Positions 13,620 through 21,916 of a DNA stretch of 50,431 nucleotides are shown in pieces. This DNA is from Martelella limonii (GTDB lineage: Bacteria > Pseudomonadota > Alphaproteobacteria > Rhizobiales > Rhizobiaceae). The stretch lies in the NCBI RefSeq assembly GCF_013344475.1, contig NZ_JABUOU010000014.1, positions 1-50,431 of the forward strand. The letters are read 5' to 3'. The position numbers were made by a program, and so were the translations under genes. Position 1 is the first letter of the stretch, and each line of letters starts with the position of its first letter. The notes under the pieces were generated by a model, which was not told where the DNA came from, did no database searches, and saw only the letters and a program-made list of their open reading frames with translations.

Positions 13620-15526
13620 CGGCGAACTGGCCTCTTGAGGCTGGATGCCTGGTTGTAGCTTGCAACGCGGGCCTGCTCGCCCTTGAGGTTCGACGACATG
13701 GCCTCATTGGTGCGGCGCTCAGACGAGGCGACGACACTTTCAACATAGGGGGCGATCGTGCCGCTGCTGTCGGCCGATACGCCAACCGTGACGTGCACGT
13801 TCTGCGATTGGTTGCTGTTCGCCGGACGTGGCGCTACGGCTCTACCCTTATGCATCGCGTCAAGATTGCCGCGCCCGATACGATCGACTGCGGGCTTGGA
13901 GAACACATATTCACCGCCATGAACAACGCCAGCGACTTTAGACGCCGCGCCATTCCCGGTATACCCACCAGAAGCAAAGCCGATCCCGAGCAGCCCGCCA
14001 AGGACACCCTGAAGCAGACCGCCGCCGAAGATTCCAGAACCACCCTTCGCGACGTTGACCTTGTTGAAATACTGAAGGACGGTCTTGCCTATATCCATCA
14101 GCACATCGCCGATCTTCTTTGTGCCGTCGAGAATACCCTTGAGCGCGGAGCCGATCCCCTGCCCCAACTCTCCGACCGCATCGGCCAAGGTCTTCCGCAA
14201 CTTTTCGGCGGCGCGCTCGGCTTGATCGATCGCCTTCTTGGCAGCGCCTCCGGCTTTCCTTCCAGCCTTTTCGCCCTCATCTCCAAATGAACGGATGCTG
14301 TCGGCAAGGCCCATGATGCGTTCTTTGGCATCACCGATATACATCGTAGCCAAGCTCGTTGCGCCGCCGATATAATCGACACCTTGTGCTGCATTGAAGG
14401 CCTCACTGGCCATAGAGGCATTGCGATCACGAGCGCCAGCAAATGGGTTCGGTATTGATGGTGCTCCAATATCTGGAATGGTATTCAAGCCGCCAAACAT
14501 TTCCATGCCCGGCAAACTCTTCATAAGGCTGCTGATGCCGCTTATAAACTTGTTCAACAGGGCTATTTGACGGTTCACCATATCGGTAACGACCTTCAGA
14601 ACACTGTTTGCGGCCTGCACGAACAAATCACCGAGCGCGGAAGGGATATTGCTCCACGTGGCGATCACGGCATCATAGGCGCCTACCAAAGCGCCTATGA
14701 TGTTGTTGCCAGCATTCTTCGCTTCAGCAACGATATCAATGCCGATAGCCTGAGCGATTTCGTCACGGAAGATGTAGACAGCAGCAACCACGGCAGCGAT
14801 TGCTCCGATGATGAGCGTGAAAGGCCCAGCAGCAGCGGCCCATGCCACTGCAAATCTAGCCGCTGCGCCGACAGCAGCAGCGCCAAGACCCCAAACCGCT
14901 GTCGTAACGGTCGCAATACCGCCGAGAATGGCAGGGGCATACATCAGCGCCAGAGCGCCAGCCGCATACCCGCCATAGGTGACGATTGCTTCGAGATTGT
15001 TTGCGAGGAAATCAAGAGCGGATGCCGCTGCCATTGGCCAATTGACCATCTGGATGCCAGCCGCAAGGAGCGCGGCAAGACCGATCGAAGCAAGAGATAT
15101 GGGCGAGATCAGGGAACGGATTGCCGTGCCAAAGACAGAAGCAGCCGATGCGCCGCTCTGCATGGCCATCTGCATCTGCCCAGCGATCTGCGTGCCTTGC
15201 TGAAGGCCAATGATCATCGGGTTCATGCCCATTGCGGCAGTAACTCCAATGTCCTGAGCCTGTGCAGCAAGACCAGAGAAGCTGCCACCCATGCGAGCCG
15301 CCGCGCTGTTCTGGTTCGCGGCCATCTTGTTGACCTGAGCCGCCGCGCTTGAGGCCGATGCTCCGAGGCGCTTGTTCGCCGCGCTTGCGCCGTCTGCCGA
15401 AGCCTCAAGACGATCTGTCGCCCCTTCCGCCTTCGTAGCAGCGCCGGCAAGCGTGTTCAGATCGCCGGTTGCCTTCTTCGCGCCTCGGCTGTCAATCTCG
15501 ATACCAAGCTGGGCAATGTCGGCCAT
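13616..15526 (-). CDS. Tail tape measure protein
   Basis: A 636-aa protein. The N-terminus MADIAQLGIEIDSRGAKKAT and the following Ala/Ser-rich coiled coil (to about residue 110) are typical of tape measures. Hydrophobic segments follow at about 120-270, then a Lys/Ala helix (KAGGAAKKAIDQAERAAEKL) and a glycine-rich C-terminal third with GVVHGGEYVFSKPAVDRIGR. The last is a recurrent motif near the end of lambda-like tape measures. Start at 15526, with GAAGGG upstream, lies 1 nt after the frameshifted chaperone stop. It sets tail length and is ejected during DNA entry. Confidence 0.9.
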   Translation of the reverse strand: MADIAQLGIEIDSRGAKKATGDLNTLAGAATKAEGATDRLEASADGASAANKRLGASASSAAAQVNKMAANQNSAAARMGGSFSGLAAQAQDIGVTAAMGMNPMIIGLQQGTQIAGQMQMAMQSGASAASVFGTAIRSLISPISLASIGLAALLAAGIQMVNWPMAAASALDFLANNLEAIVTYGGYAAGALALMYAPAILGGIATVTTAVWGLGAAAVGAAARFAVAWAAAAGPFTLIIGAIAAVVAAVYIFRDEIAQAIGIDIVAEAKNAGNNIIGALVGAYDAVIATWSNIPSALGDLFVQAANSVLKVVTDMVNRQIALLNKFISGISSLMKSLPGMEMFGGLNTIPDIGAPSIPNPFAGARDRNASMASEAFNAAQGVDYIGGATSLATMYIGDAKERIMGLADSIRSFGDEGEKAGRKAGGAAKKAIDQAERAAEKLRKTLADAVGELGQGIGSALKGILDGTKKIGDVLMDIGKTVLQYFNKVNVAKGGSGIFGGGLLQGVLGGLLGIGFASGGYTGNGAASKVAGVVHGGEYVFSKPAVDRIGRGNLDAMHKGRAVAPRPANSNQSQNVHVTVGVSADSSGTIAPYVESVVASSERRTNEAMSSNLKGEQARVASYNQASSLKRPVRR

Positions 15527-15527
15527 G

Positions 15528-15914
15528 TCATTTACCCTTCTTCGCTTCACTACGCTTGCGCGCCTGATCGTGTTCTTCGTTGACCGCAGCCAAGTATGCA
15601 TCGTCCATGGCAAGCAACAGGCCGATTTCCTCACGCATCATGATTTCACCCGTAACGCGAGAGAACGTCTCAATATCGCCGTATCCCATCGGCTCCGGTC
15701 CGCTCATTCCCGATCGGATGCGAACACGGATGCGCCAGAACCAGTCCTGTATCTGCTCAGACCCTTCGGGCCATTCCGGCTCCGGCGTCAGATGCGATTG
15801 CTTGAAACGCGCATTCCTCTGAGCGCGCGTCTCGCCATTTTCGTCCGGCGTCCCATACCGTGCCGTTATTTCGACGGCTTCGATGCAGCCTTGCCGGATT
15901 GAGTGGTAAAATTT
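15528..15914 (-). CDS. T extension of tail assembly chaperone (GT, by -1 frameshift)
   Basis: The frame is open from the slippery site to a TGA at 15528-15530, about 126 codons. It ends QARKRSEAKKGK, 1 nt before the tape-measure ATG. It has no start codon near its beginning (first ATG about two-thirds of the way back, in IRSGMSGPEPM), as expected for a region translated only by frameshift. Visible segments are WFWRIRVRIR and MGYGDIETFSRVTGEIMMRE. In lambda-like phages the minor GT product binds the tape measure through T during tail assembly. Confidence 0.8.
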   Translation of the reverse strand, partial: KFYHSIRQGCIEAVEITARYGTPDENGETRAQRNARFKQSHLTPEPEWPEGSEQIQDWFWRIRVRIRSGMSGPEPMGYGDIETFSRVTGEIMMREEIGLLLAMDDAYLAAVNEEHDQARKRSEAKKGK

Positions 15915-16282
15915 CCGAAGGTGTTTGCAGCCTCGGCCACCTGCTGATAAATCCAGCCCTGCTCGATCAGCACCTTAACCTTGTTTTCCCATGTATCCGC
16001 AGGGACGCCGAGATTGCCATAGGTGTTTTCACCCCAATCCCATGAGGCGATGCATGCGGCGGTCTTTTCAGCTTCCTGCTCTTCCAGCTTCTTGGCGCTG
16101 AGCGTCTTGCCTTTCTGGCGAAGCTCGACGTTCTCGTTGGTGTGGCGGCGGATGACCGCAGACACATCGTCGCTGCTGACCGATCGGATCTTCATGGAGA
16201 TGCCGACCGGCTCGTCCGTTTCAGGATTGACGATATCGAGGCTGAACAGATGGGATTTGTCGTGAAGCTTGGAGATATCCAC
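15866..16282 (-). CDS. Tail assembly chaperone G
   Basis: A 138-aa protein read in the zero frame, start GTG at 16282 with AAGGAG 7 nt upstream. It is acidic and helical in the middle (TNENVELRQKGKTLSAKKLE) and aromatic toward the end (WDWGENTYGNLG). It lies between the major tail protein and the tape measure, the fixed position of G/GT genes. Most ribosomes stop at 15866; a fraction slip at 15908-15914 to make GT. The chaperone acts transiently and is not in the virion. Confidence 0.85.
   Translation of the reverse strand: MDISKLHDKSHLFSLDIVNPETDEPVGISMKIRSVSSDDVSAVIRRHTNENVELRQKGKTLSAKKLEEQEAEKTAACIASWDWGENTYGNLGVPADTWENKVKVLIEQGWIYQQVAEAANTFGNFTTQSGKAASKPSK
15908..15914 (-). promoter_or_regulatory. 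Programmed -1 ribosomal slippery site A_AAT_TTT
   Basis: The heptamer fits X_XXY_YYZ in the G frame: codon AAT starts at 15913, which is in phase with the G stop codon. Slipping back one base lets both tRNAs re-pair (AAA, TTT) and opens the T frame to 15528. Position near the end of G, just upstream of the tape measure, matches the conserved siphophage arrangement. Confidence 0.85.
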
Positions 16283-16293
16283 GCATGCGCTCC

Positions 16294-17046
16294 TTACGAG
16301 ATGGTCGTGGCGGCGGACGTGGCGGTGACTTCCGTGCCGACATTGCCCGTGGCGGTTACGGCCACAGTGATATCGTTTCCGCTTTCGCCAGCACCAACGG
16401 TGTATGTCGAAGCCGTCTCTCCGGAAATGGCAACGCCTTCGGAATACCACTGATAGGCCAGAGAGATCGGGCCGGAACCGGTCCACGTTCCGCCGGTTGC
16501 GGTCAGAACCTCACCGACAGATGCCGTGCCGCTGATCGTGGGGACTGCGGAATTCGCGAGGGTGACCAGCGCTTCGGGATCGGCGTAGACCTCGTAATCC
16601 GTCATCTCGAACGCGACAGTTTCGATGTCGAAATCCTCAAGCTGGGCGTCTGGGCGGGACGGCAGGCCGATGTGGGCCCGGTTGTATATCACAGTGTTGG
16701 TTTTGCCGACCGGCGCATCATTCATGACGATTGCCACGGGATAGGTGTAATCCCGGTCCAGACCACGCAACAGCTTCTGCCCCGGCGCATCGGAAGCGCG
16801 GGCATATTCCACCGAACCCGAACCCGGAGTGCGAACACCACGAGCCTTGCGGGCAAGTCCGTCCTTTATCAGGTTGTAGGTCGGATAGTTCGTCTCCGTA
16901 CCGGTGGCCGGCACCTGCCCGACGTTCTCGACCTCAAACCAGTCGGTGATTGCCTCATATTGAGCCTGCGTCAGAGCCGAGCCATATGCGGTCTGAGACA
17001 CAAGAACGCGCTGGCCTTCGCGCGTCCGCACGTTATCATAAGCCAT
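16294..17046 (-). CDS. Major tail protein with C-terminal Ig-like domain
   Basis: A 250-aa protein. Residues 1-165 form the tail-tube domain (RVLVSQTAYGSALTQAQYEA; AHIGLPSRPDAQLEDFDIET). Residues about 168-250 are an Ig-like module (PTISGTASVGEVLTATGGTW ... YQWYSEGVAISGETASTYTV), the kind often fused to major tail proteins and exposed on the tail surface. Like lambda gpV it polymerises into the tube. Gene order (terminator upstream, G/GT downstream) agrees. Confidence 0.9.
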   Translation of the reverse strand: MAYDNVRTREGQRVLVSQTAYGSALTQAQYEAITDWFEVENVGQVPATGTETNYPTYNLIKDGLARKARGVRTPGSGSVEYARASDAPGQKLLRGLDRDYTYPVAIVMNDAPVGKTNTVIYNRAHIGLPSRPDAQLEDFDIETVAFEMTDYEVYADPEALVTLANSAVPTISGTASVGEVLTATGGTWTGSGPISLAYQWYSEGVAISGETASTYTVGAGESGNDITVAVTATGNVGTEVTATSAATTIS

Positions 17047-17057
17047 GTTTCGCTCCT

Positions 17058-17486
17058 TTAGATTGCGGTGGCTTCATAGGGGATGGTGATCGGCATCTTG
17101 ATCCGGTCATCATCGATAATCGGGCCTGAAGCCCACGGAACCCGGTTCACGACGACTTTCGCGCTGTCCGAGAAAAGGATTGTACCCTTGGCAAAGTGGA
17201 GGATGACCTCATGGGCGATATCGAGCGGTTTCACGATACCCGCGCCCTTGGTGTACATCACCGAGACCTGAAACAAGCCCTGACGCATCCCCTGCCCTTT
17301 GCCAACAGAATACGTGACGGTCTCGTTGGGGATATGCTGGGCCTCAAGGAAGATGCTCGCCTTCGCCCCACCCTCTCCGGGATAGTCCACATTCGGCCAA
17401 GCGATATCGAGCGCCGGGATGAACGTCAGAGCCGAAAGACGGTTCGCCAACGCCACAAAGATGTTGCCGTCAACGCCAGTTGCCAT
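17058..17486 (-). CDS. Tail terminator / completion protein (gpU-like)
   Basis: A 142-aa protein starting MATGVDGNIFVALANRLSAL. It shows alternating strands and a conserved-looking centre (LFQVSVMYTKGAGIVKPLDI), like the minor tail proteins that cap the tube. Position directly before the major tail protein and after the HK97-gp10-like protein fits gpU/tail-completion. Family assignment is by length and order more than by a strict motif. Confidence 0.78.
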   Translation of the reverse strand: MATGVDGNIFVALANRLSALTFIPALDIAWPNVDYPGEGGAKASIFLEAQHIPNETVTYSVGKGQGMRQGLFQVSVMYTKGAGIVKPLDIAHEVILHFAKGTILFSDSAKVVVNRVPWASGPIIDDDRIKMPITIPYEATAI

Positions 17487-17500
17487 TAGCGTGCCGCCTC

Positions 17501-17719
17501 ATGTCCGATAAGTTGTCAGAAAATCAGGTTCACGACCTGCTGTTTCGTTGTCTTGCCCTTCTTTCAGGCAAGGAAGGCGATACAGTGCTTGCGGACACCA
17601 CGGTTAAGGCAGCGCACCGCGCACTGATGCTGCTGTCCTTAGGCATCCTGAAGGCCCAAGAAGAAGAGACGCAAGAGAACGAGGCGATTAAAGCCCGAAA
17701 GCCTTCCGAACCCGATTAG
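17501..17719 (+). CDS. Small opposite-strand accessory protein (72 aa)
   Basis: Starts MSDKLSENQVHDLLFRCLAL and is helical with an acidic C-terminus (EEETQENEAIKARKPSEPD). It fills an otherwise empty 200-bp gap between two late genes and overlaps the end of the HK97-gp10-like gene by 32 bp on the other strand. No strong ribosome site precedes the ATG, which lowers confidence. If real, it is another plus-strand cargo gene in the late operon, like those at 2501 and 12174. Confidence 0.5.
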   Translation: MSDKLSENQVHDLLFRCLALLSGKEGDTVLADTTVKAAHRALMLLSLGILKAQEEETQENEAIKARKPSEPD

Positions 17720-18134
17720 TGTTCCGTTCCACAATCTGCGGCCATTTCTGTGCCGCTGTTCTCACGAATGCATCTGGCGGCTGACCACGCGCGCCGTATT
17801 CCCGATACCCGGCATAATTTGCGGTGTAGCCGAAATAAAGCGTATCCTCGAAATCAGAGCCGGCGATAACCGCCTCGACCTGACCGAAATCGAAGCTGTA
17901 TTTCTGCCCCGGCGATGGCTTTGCGCTTGGATTAATGGATGGCATTGCCGCAGTGGACGCCAAGAGGGAGCCCCAAAGAAACCCGGTCTTATATCTCATG
18001 CGACCGCCCTCAGAGTCGAGCGTCTGCATATCCCTGACAACTTCCTTGGCGCTTTCGTTCCGGACGGCCTCTGCCGCTTCTGGAACCTTCTTGGCCCAAT
18101 CGCGAATGGTCGCGGAGAATGAGAGCTTAGCCAT
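17688..18134 (-). CDS. HK97-gp10-like head-tail / tail completion protein
   Basis: A 148-aa protein. MAKLSFSATIRDWAKKVPEA, DMQTLDSEGGRMRYKTGFLW and YAGYREYGARGQPPDAFVRT match the HK97 gp10-like family (the 'Y..xxEyGtr..pp.pFvr.a' pattern). Such proteins sit at the neck and help join heads and tails. The start overlaps the 3' end of the Mu-F-like gene by 8 bp. Confidence 0.85.
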   Translation of the reverse strand: MAKLSFSATIRDWAKKVPEAAEAVRNESAKEVVRDMQTLDSEGGRMRYKTGFLWGSLLASTAAMPSINPSAKPSPGQKYSFDFGQVEAVIAGSDFEDTLYFGYTANYAGYREYGARGQPPDAFVRTAAQKWPQIVERNTNRVRKAFGL

Positions 18135-19167
18135 TAATGCGCGCCCGATATTTCCTATAACCGGCGGCGATGTAATCTACGTCGTATTCGTCCCTGCACT
18201 TGCATCCGATCTTGTGACGCGCTGGCGCTTTTGGATCATGCGGGTGCATCATTCGCGTTCCGTCCGCCATAACGAAAGGCTCGTCAATCTGAACCTTCAC
18301 GTTGTTCATTGCGACGTGCTGCAATCGGGGATGCCCAGATCCAGAATGCTTCCACTTTTTTTTCACGTCGCTGGCGGAAAGTTTACCGCTATCTATCTGC
18401 TGCCTCATAGCGTTTGCGCGGGCGGAGAATAGCGCCGTTCTCGTTTCCTCCAAGCCGATTGTGTCGGCCCTCAGCTTCAGGTTCCTATCCTTCAGTCGAT
18501 CAATGATGCGTGTCAGCATGTCGCGATCAACGGGCCTTTCTTCCCGGATCGCCTTCGCCACGGTTCTGTCAAAGCGCTTGTCGCGGGTTCCTAGCGTGAG
18601 ATATTCCCGCATCAACTCAGGATCGCCCGACAAGAGCTTCTGACGCGCGCTTTCGATAAACCTGATCTGCGGTTCATTCAGACCGATAAACCCGCCCTCA
18701 CGCCTTCCTGTGACGCGGGAAACGCGGCCCACGACATCAAGCGCCGTCCGTGTCGGATTGTCGCCACGTGCCAGCCCCTCGGAGAAAGCAACGCGTAGTC
18801 CCTGACGTTGATCCTCCGTGATCCGGGTTACCAGCGTCGAAGACTGTTCGCGGACAAGTCTTTCCGCCTCAAGGTTGCGAACACTGAAGGTCCAGACCAC
18901 GGCAGGGCCATCGGGACGGCGCAGGTTCGGCAGTTCATCAACCATCGCCTCGCCGCCATCGGCAAAGGCTTCCTGCAATGAGCGCTCAAGCACTCCGAAC
19001 GCAGCCGGGTCAACCTGGATCGCGTCAATCGCGCCCTCGATATCACCTACGCGGAGACGAGCAGTCACCACATCGAGGATGACGCGAGACCGGATCGTTG
19101 ACATGGCATCCTGAAAAGCCGCTGCTACCTTCGCGCGGTGCTTTTCATAGAGTTCGTCAAAGATCAT
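18127..19167 (-). CDS. Mu gpF-like minor head protein
   Basis: A 346-aa, helical protein. The C-terminal domain has VKKKWKHSGSGHPRLQHVAM, RMMHPHDPKAPA and a terminal Cys/Arg motif (IGCKCRDEYDVDY), the signature of Mu gpF / SPP1 gp7 head-morphogenesis proteins. These are minor head components near the portal. It is placed downstream of the connector genes rather than next to the portal, a local rearrangement of the commonest order. Confidence 0.85.
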   Translation of the reverse strand: MIFDELYEKHRAKVAAAFQDAMSTIRSRVILDVVTARLRVGDIEGAIDAIQVDPAAFGVLERSLQEAFADGGEAMVDELPNLRRPDGPAVVWTFSVRNLEAERLVREQSSTLVTRITEDQRQGLRVAFSEGLARGDNPTRTALDVVGRVSRVTGRREGGFIGLNEPQIRFIESARQKLLSGDPELMREYLTLGTRDKRFDRTVAKAIREERPVDRDMLTRIIDRLKDRNLKLRADTIGLEETRTALFSARANAMRQQIDSGKLSASDVKKKWKHSGSGHPRLQHVAMNNVKVQIDEPFVMADGTRMMHPHDPKAPARHKIGCKCRDEYDVDYIAAGYRKYRARING

Positions 19168-19397
19168 TTCGACCGGCGAAGGAATGCATACGTAGTGAGA
19201 GGGTCAACCTTCCCCGTCTTGCCGTCGTACTTGACTTGAAGGTCAATCTTAATGTCGCCGGGGCCTTTGATATTCGATACCGCCTCAGACGCTCGTTCCG
19301 CCGCAGCGCAAAGGTTGTCGAGAGCAACCGTCAATTCTGCTATTGATTCCATGGCGTCTTTGGCGTCGAAGCCAATACCAAGCTGTGCAAGTTCCAT
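19164..19397 (-). CDS. Small protein resembling the tape-measure N-terminus
   Basis: A 77-aa protein. MELAQLGIGFDAKDAMESIA followed by a coiled-coil-like helix (ELTVALDNLCAAAERASEAV) closely parallels the tape-measure start MADIAQLGIEIDSRGAKKAT and its helix. A short strand-rich tail follows (DIKIDLQVKYDGKTGKV). Start at 19397 is chosen for AGGGA upstream; an in-frame GTG at 19412 is possible. It may bind the same partner as the tape-measure N-terminus, but function is unknown. Confidence 0.65.
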   Translation of the reverse strand: MELAQLGIGFDAKDAMESIAELTVALDNLCAAAERASEAVSNIKGPGDIKIDLQVKYDGKTGKVDPLTTYAFLRRSK

Positions 19398-19408
19398 AAT
19401 CTTTCCCT

Positions 19409-19765
19409 TCACCCAACGAAAATGACTTCGTACATGATCACAGGCCCGTTCGGGTCGGGCTGAAGCGGCTGAACGCTCTTGATCGTGTATTCCTTGCCAG
19501 CGAGTAAAAGCTTGTCAGCTGTCGTCGGCACAATCTCGAGGTTCGATGCAGCGATATATTCGCGCCGGTCTGTCGCCTCGATCAGCGTGCCCTTTACCTT
19601 CGTCATGTCTAGCATGTCCTGAAACAAGGTGCACGGATACTCGACAGGTGTTAGCGTCGGATCATATCCGCCCGTCGTTTCCATCCTGATGATTGCAGCC
19701 GTGCCGCCAACCTCGGCAAGCGCTTCCGTGACTTCTGCGGCGACCGCGGCCCAATCTTCCGCCAT
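19409..19765 (-). CDS. Head closure / head-tail joining protein
   Basis: A 118-aa protein (MAEDWAAVAAEVTEALAEVG; REYIAASNLEIVPTTADKLL; GKEYTIKSVQPLQPDPNGPV). Length, late 'G.eYtI.sv.pl.p' pattern and place between connector and tail-completion genes fit the head-closure (stopper) proteins of HK97-like phages. Ends 11 nt before the start of the next gene at 19397. Confidence 0.7.
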   Translation of the reverse strand: MAEDWAAVAAEVTEALAEVGGTAAIIRMETTGGYDPTLTPVEYPCTLFQDMLDMTKVKGTLIEATDRREYIAASNLEIVPTTADKLLLAGKEYTIKSVQPLQPDPNGPVIMYEVIFVG

Positions 19766-20079
19766 CAGGTATCAGCGATCCACGCGGCTTTGTCTCCGGT
19801 CTTCACTTCGAACCAATCGATGCTATCGGCTCGAATATAGTGCCTTGGCGATGTGGTGGGATCTGGATCGACGCCAAAAGCAACATAAGCAGCGACAGAG
19901 GCGTAAACACGGATCACCGCTCGGTTTCCGTCGTTCGGCAGGTTTGGAACGGTGTTGGTCGAAGCCGTATTAGATGCGGTCTCTTCCGACCAGATAGACC
20001 GACCATTGACATTTACCGGATCGTCTCCGGGCGTTCTTGCAATCTGACAGCACCCGAAGTGCACACCTGTAAGGGCCAT
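19765..20079 (-). CDS. Hypothetical structural protein in the connector block
   Basis: A 104-aa protein (NDGNRAVIRVYASVAAYVAF; RHYIRADSIDWFEVKTGDKA). A beta-rich core with a short N-terminal Cys pair (FGCCQIAR). I recognise it only as a type of small protein found among connector genes. It may decorate the head or neck. Its stop meets the next start (shared base at 19765), so it is translationally coupled. Confidence 0.65.
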   Translation of the reverse strand: MALTGVHFGCCQIARTPGDDPVNVNGRSIWSEETASNTASTNTVPNLPNDGNRAVIRVYASVAAYVAFGVDPDPTTSPRHYIRADSIDWFEVKTGDKAAWIADT

Positions 20080-20082
20080 TGA

Positions 20083-20541
20083 TCAGCATCCTTGGATTGA
20101 TGGGCCGATGGATTTCAACATGAAATTCGGCATGTTTCGGTCATAGACATAAGGCAGGAATAGCGCATCAATGAGCGATGACGTGGGCATATAGGCGTAA
20201 TATTTGCTGCTGTCGCCCGTCACCGTCCATTTGATGCCCTTGACCTCGGTGAGCACCTTCTGTTCCGATGCGGTGTATGTCTTCGAGAAGAAGCCAGGCG
20301 TTGCTAGTTCATACGAGGCAGCGACATAGGTTCCTTCTTCAGCAAGCGACAGATCATGTCCATCGGGCGTGAAGTCTGCGGCATAGCCAGCAGCCACCAG
20401 ATTGGAAACATAGCGCATGCGGATATAGTCTGAGGCCCTGACCAGCGCTGCGGTTGCGTCGGCGTCTGATGCGTCCGTAGGCGCACTGTCGCCACGCTCA
20501 AGAGCATAGGCTCGCCACCCGGCAATCGTTCCGTAGGTCAT
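20083..20541 (-). CDS. Head-tail adaptor (DnaT-like family)
   Basis: A 152-aa protein. The N-terminal helices (ATAALVRASDYIRMRYVSNL) and the C-terminal half (ELATPGFFSKTYTASEQKVL, VKGIKWTV) match the small DnaT-like/gp6-like connector family, which forms the first ring under the portal. It is adjacent to the capsid/decoration genes and starts on the last base of the preceding stop. Confidence 0.78.
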   Translation of the reverse strand: MTYGTIAGWRAYALERGDSAPTDASDADATAALVRASDYIRMRYVSNLVAAGYAADFTPDGHDLSLAEEGTYVAASYELATPGFFSKTYTASEQKVLTEVKGIKWTVTGDSSKYYAYMPTSSLIDALFLPYVYDRNMPNFMLKSIGPSIQGC

Positions 20542-21494
20542 CAGGTCGCACTCACATTTCCGGCGTATTGCCCTGAGACTGAAGCGTTGTAGGCCGATCC
20601 AGACGTGTAGGCGAATTGGATCACGACATCACCCAAAGCCGGGGTCACGTTCCCACGCGGCGACGGCAGCGTCAGGCCGGTGTTTATCGCCGTAACGCCG
20701 GTAAGCTTGAAGGCTGTGGCGACGTCTGTCAGTTCCCCGCCCGATTGGCCAAGCTTGAGAGGATGGTCGAATATTCGGTCGCGCTCGATTGAGCGGTCAG
20801 AGGTGTTTGTGAAGCTCACGCCTTGCACCAAGGAAACATCAGCGTCAGTGCCGTCAATTCTCGTTATCACGCCAAGACGAACGGACCCCGCAGAGTTGGC
20901 CGCTTTGTCAACCAGCAGGAACGTCGAATACAGATCAATTCGGCCAGTGTCGTTGTGCGGGAAATTTGTCGTATCCGACAGGTCAACCAGCATAGCGTAA
21001 GTCGTGCCCGATATCCCAGATCCGGAATACGCGATGAACTTCGGAGCGTCTCTGTCGCTGATGGCGAATGGATAAAGCCCCGACCCGGTAAACGTCGATA
21101 GGACGAATGAACCTTGAGCCGATCCCCCATTCACATACCGAACACGATGCGACCGTGGCCCCTTCACAAAGGCATCAAAGCGCGCTTCACCGGCGCGAAT
21201 GTCGTATTGCTTCGAAAGGGTGATCGTTACGCCGCCATCTGGCGAAATATCAACGAACAGTGTGCCGTCTTGATCTGCCTTGACGTTGAACCCGATATGC
21301 GGGTCAGTGTTGCTAACCCACTCGCCGGTGAACGTTCCAGATGAAGTTAGCTCAACGTCAGTGCTATTTGCCGCATCAACCGAACCCTGCCCGCCAGCAG
21401 AAACAGGGTTTCCATCCTGGTCAACGGCAAGAACAGGAGTTACCTCGACGCCGCGACCACCGTCACCTGTAAGATTTGGCAGTTGGTCAACCAT
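20541..21494 (-). CDS. Head decoration / fibre-like structural protein
   Basis: A 317-aa, strongly beta-rich protein with Gly/Ser/Thr-rich sequence. The N-terminal part has HIGFNVKADQDGTLFVDISP and RSHRVRYVNGGSAQGSFVLS, and the C-terminal part has FAYTSGSAYNASVSGQYAGN. It resembles head-fibre or outer-capsid proteins but I cannot name the family. It lies between the 117-aa gene after the capsid and the connector gene, so a virion component is likely. Confidence 0.65.
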   Translation of the reverse strand: MVDQLPNLTGDGGRGVEVTPVLAVDQDGNPVSAGGQGSVDAANSTDVELTSSGTFTGEWVSNTDPHIGFNVKADQDGTLFVDISPDGGVTITLSKQYDIRAGEARFDAFVKGPRSHRVRYVNGGSAQGSFVLSTFTGSGLYPFAISDRDAPKFIAYSGSGISGTTYAMLVDLSDTTNFPHNDTGRIDLYSTFLLVDKAANSAGSVRLGVITRIDGTDADVSLVQGVSFTNTSDRSIERDRIFDHPLKLGQSGGELTDVATAFKLTGVTAINTGLTLPSPRGNVTPALGDVVIQFAYTSGSAYNASVSGQYAGNVSAT

Positions 21495-21509
21495 GGTCGC
21501 GGCCTCCGA

Positions 21510-21863
21510 TTATTCAGGCTTATGGAGCTCGACAAATGCGTCCTTGTCGTCGTCAGACATGGCGTCGAAGCCTTCGAGATCGCCCTTGCGCATATTCTTG
21601 GTGACGACAGCGCCGTCCTTGGTGACGGCATACCAGCCGGCGGACTGCTCGGCGATGGCATAGCCAGTCTTCGGCGGTTCGGTGTTGTCCGGATTGACAA
21701 CGGGCTCCTTGCCCTTTTCGTCGCTGACGATGTCATAGCGACCGCGCCATTTCGTCGGCTCTTCCTTGACGGTCAGTTCCGTGCCGACCTCATATTCCTT
21801 GCCTTCGGCACCATAGATGCCGGTCGTGGTGCGGCCATGAGGGGCCTTCAGGCGGATTTTCAT
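21510..21863 (-). CDS. Small structural protein after major capsid (117 aa)
   Basis: Starts MKIRLKAPHGRTTTGIYGAE with AAGGA upstream. It contains a compact beta domain (WRGRYDIVSDEKGKE), a Pro/acidic linker, and a second small domain (AGWYAVTKDGAVVTKNMRKG). The type is commonly found next to capsid genes, possibly as a head-associated protein. It ends with an acidic helix (DDDKDAFVELHKPE). Confidence 0.65.
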   Translation of the reverse strand: MKIRLKAPHGRTTTGIYGAEGKEYEVGTELTVKEEPTKWRGRYDIVSDEKGKEPVVNPDNTEPPKTGYAIAEQSAGWYAVTKDGAVVTKNMRKGDLEGFDAMSDDDKDAFVELHKPE

Positions 21864-21882
21864 CGGGTTGATCCTTGTTGAG

Positions 21883-21908
21883 AAAAGGCCCCGCCCGAAA
21901 GCGAGGCC
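21883..21908 (-). terminator. Terminator-like hairpin after the major capsid gene
   Basis: On the minus strand, GGCCTCGC-TTTCG-GGCGGGGCC followed by TTTTCT. It lies 9 bp after the capsid stop. Partial terminators at this point are common in phages and reduce expression of downstream genes relative to capsid. Confidence 0.65.
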
Positions 21909-21916
21909 AAGCCATG

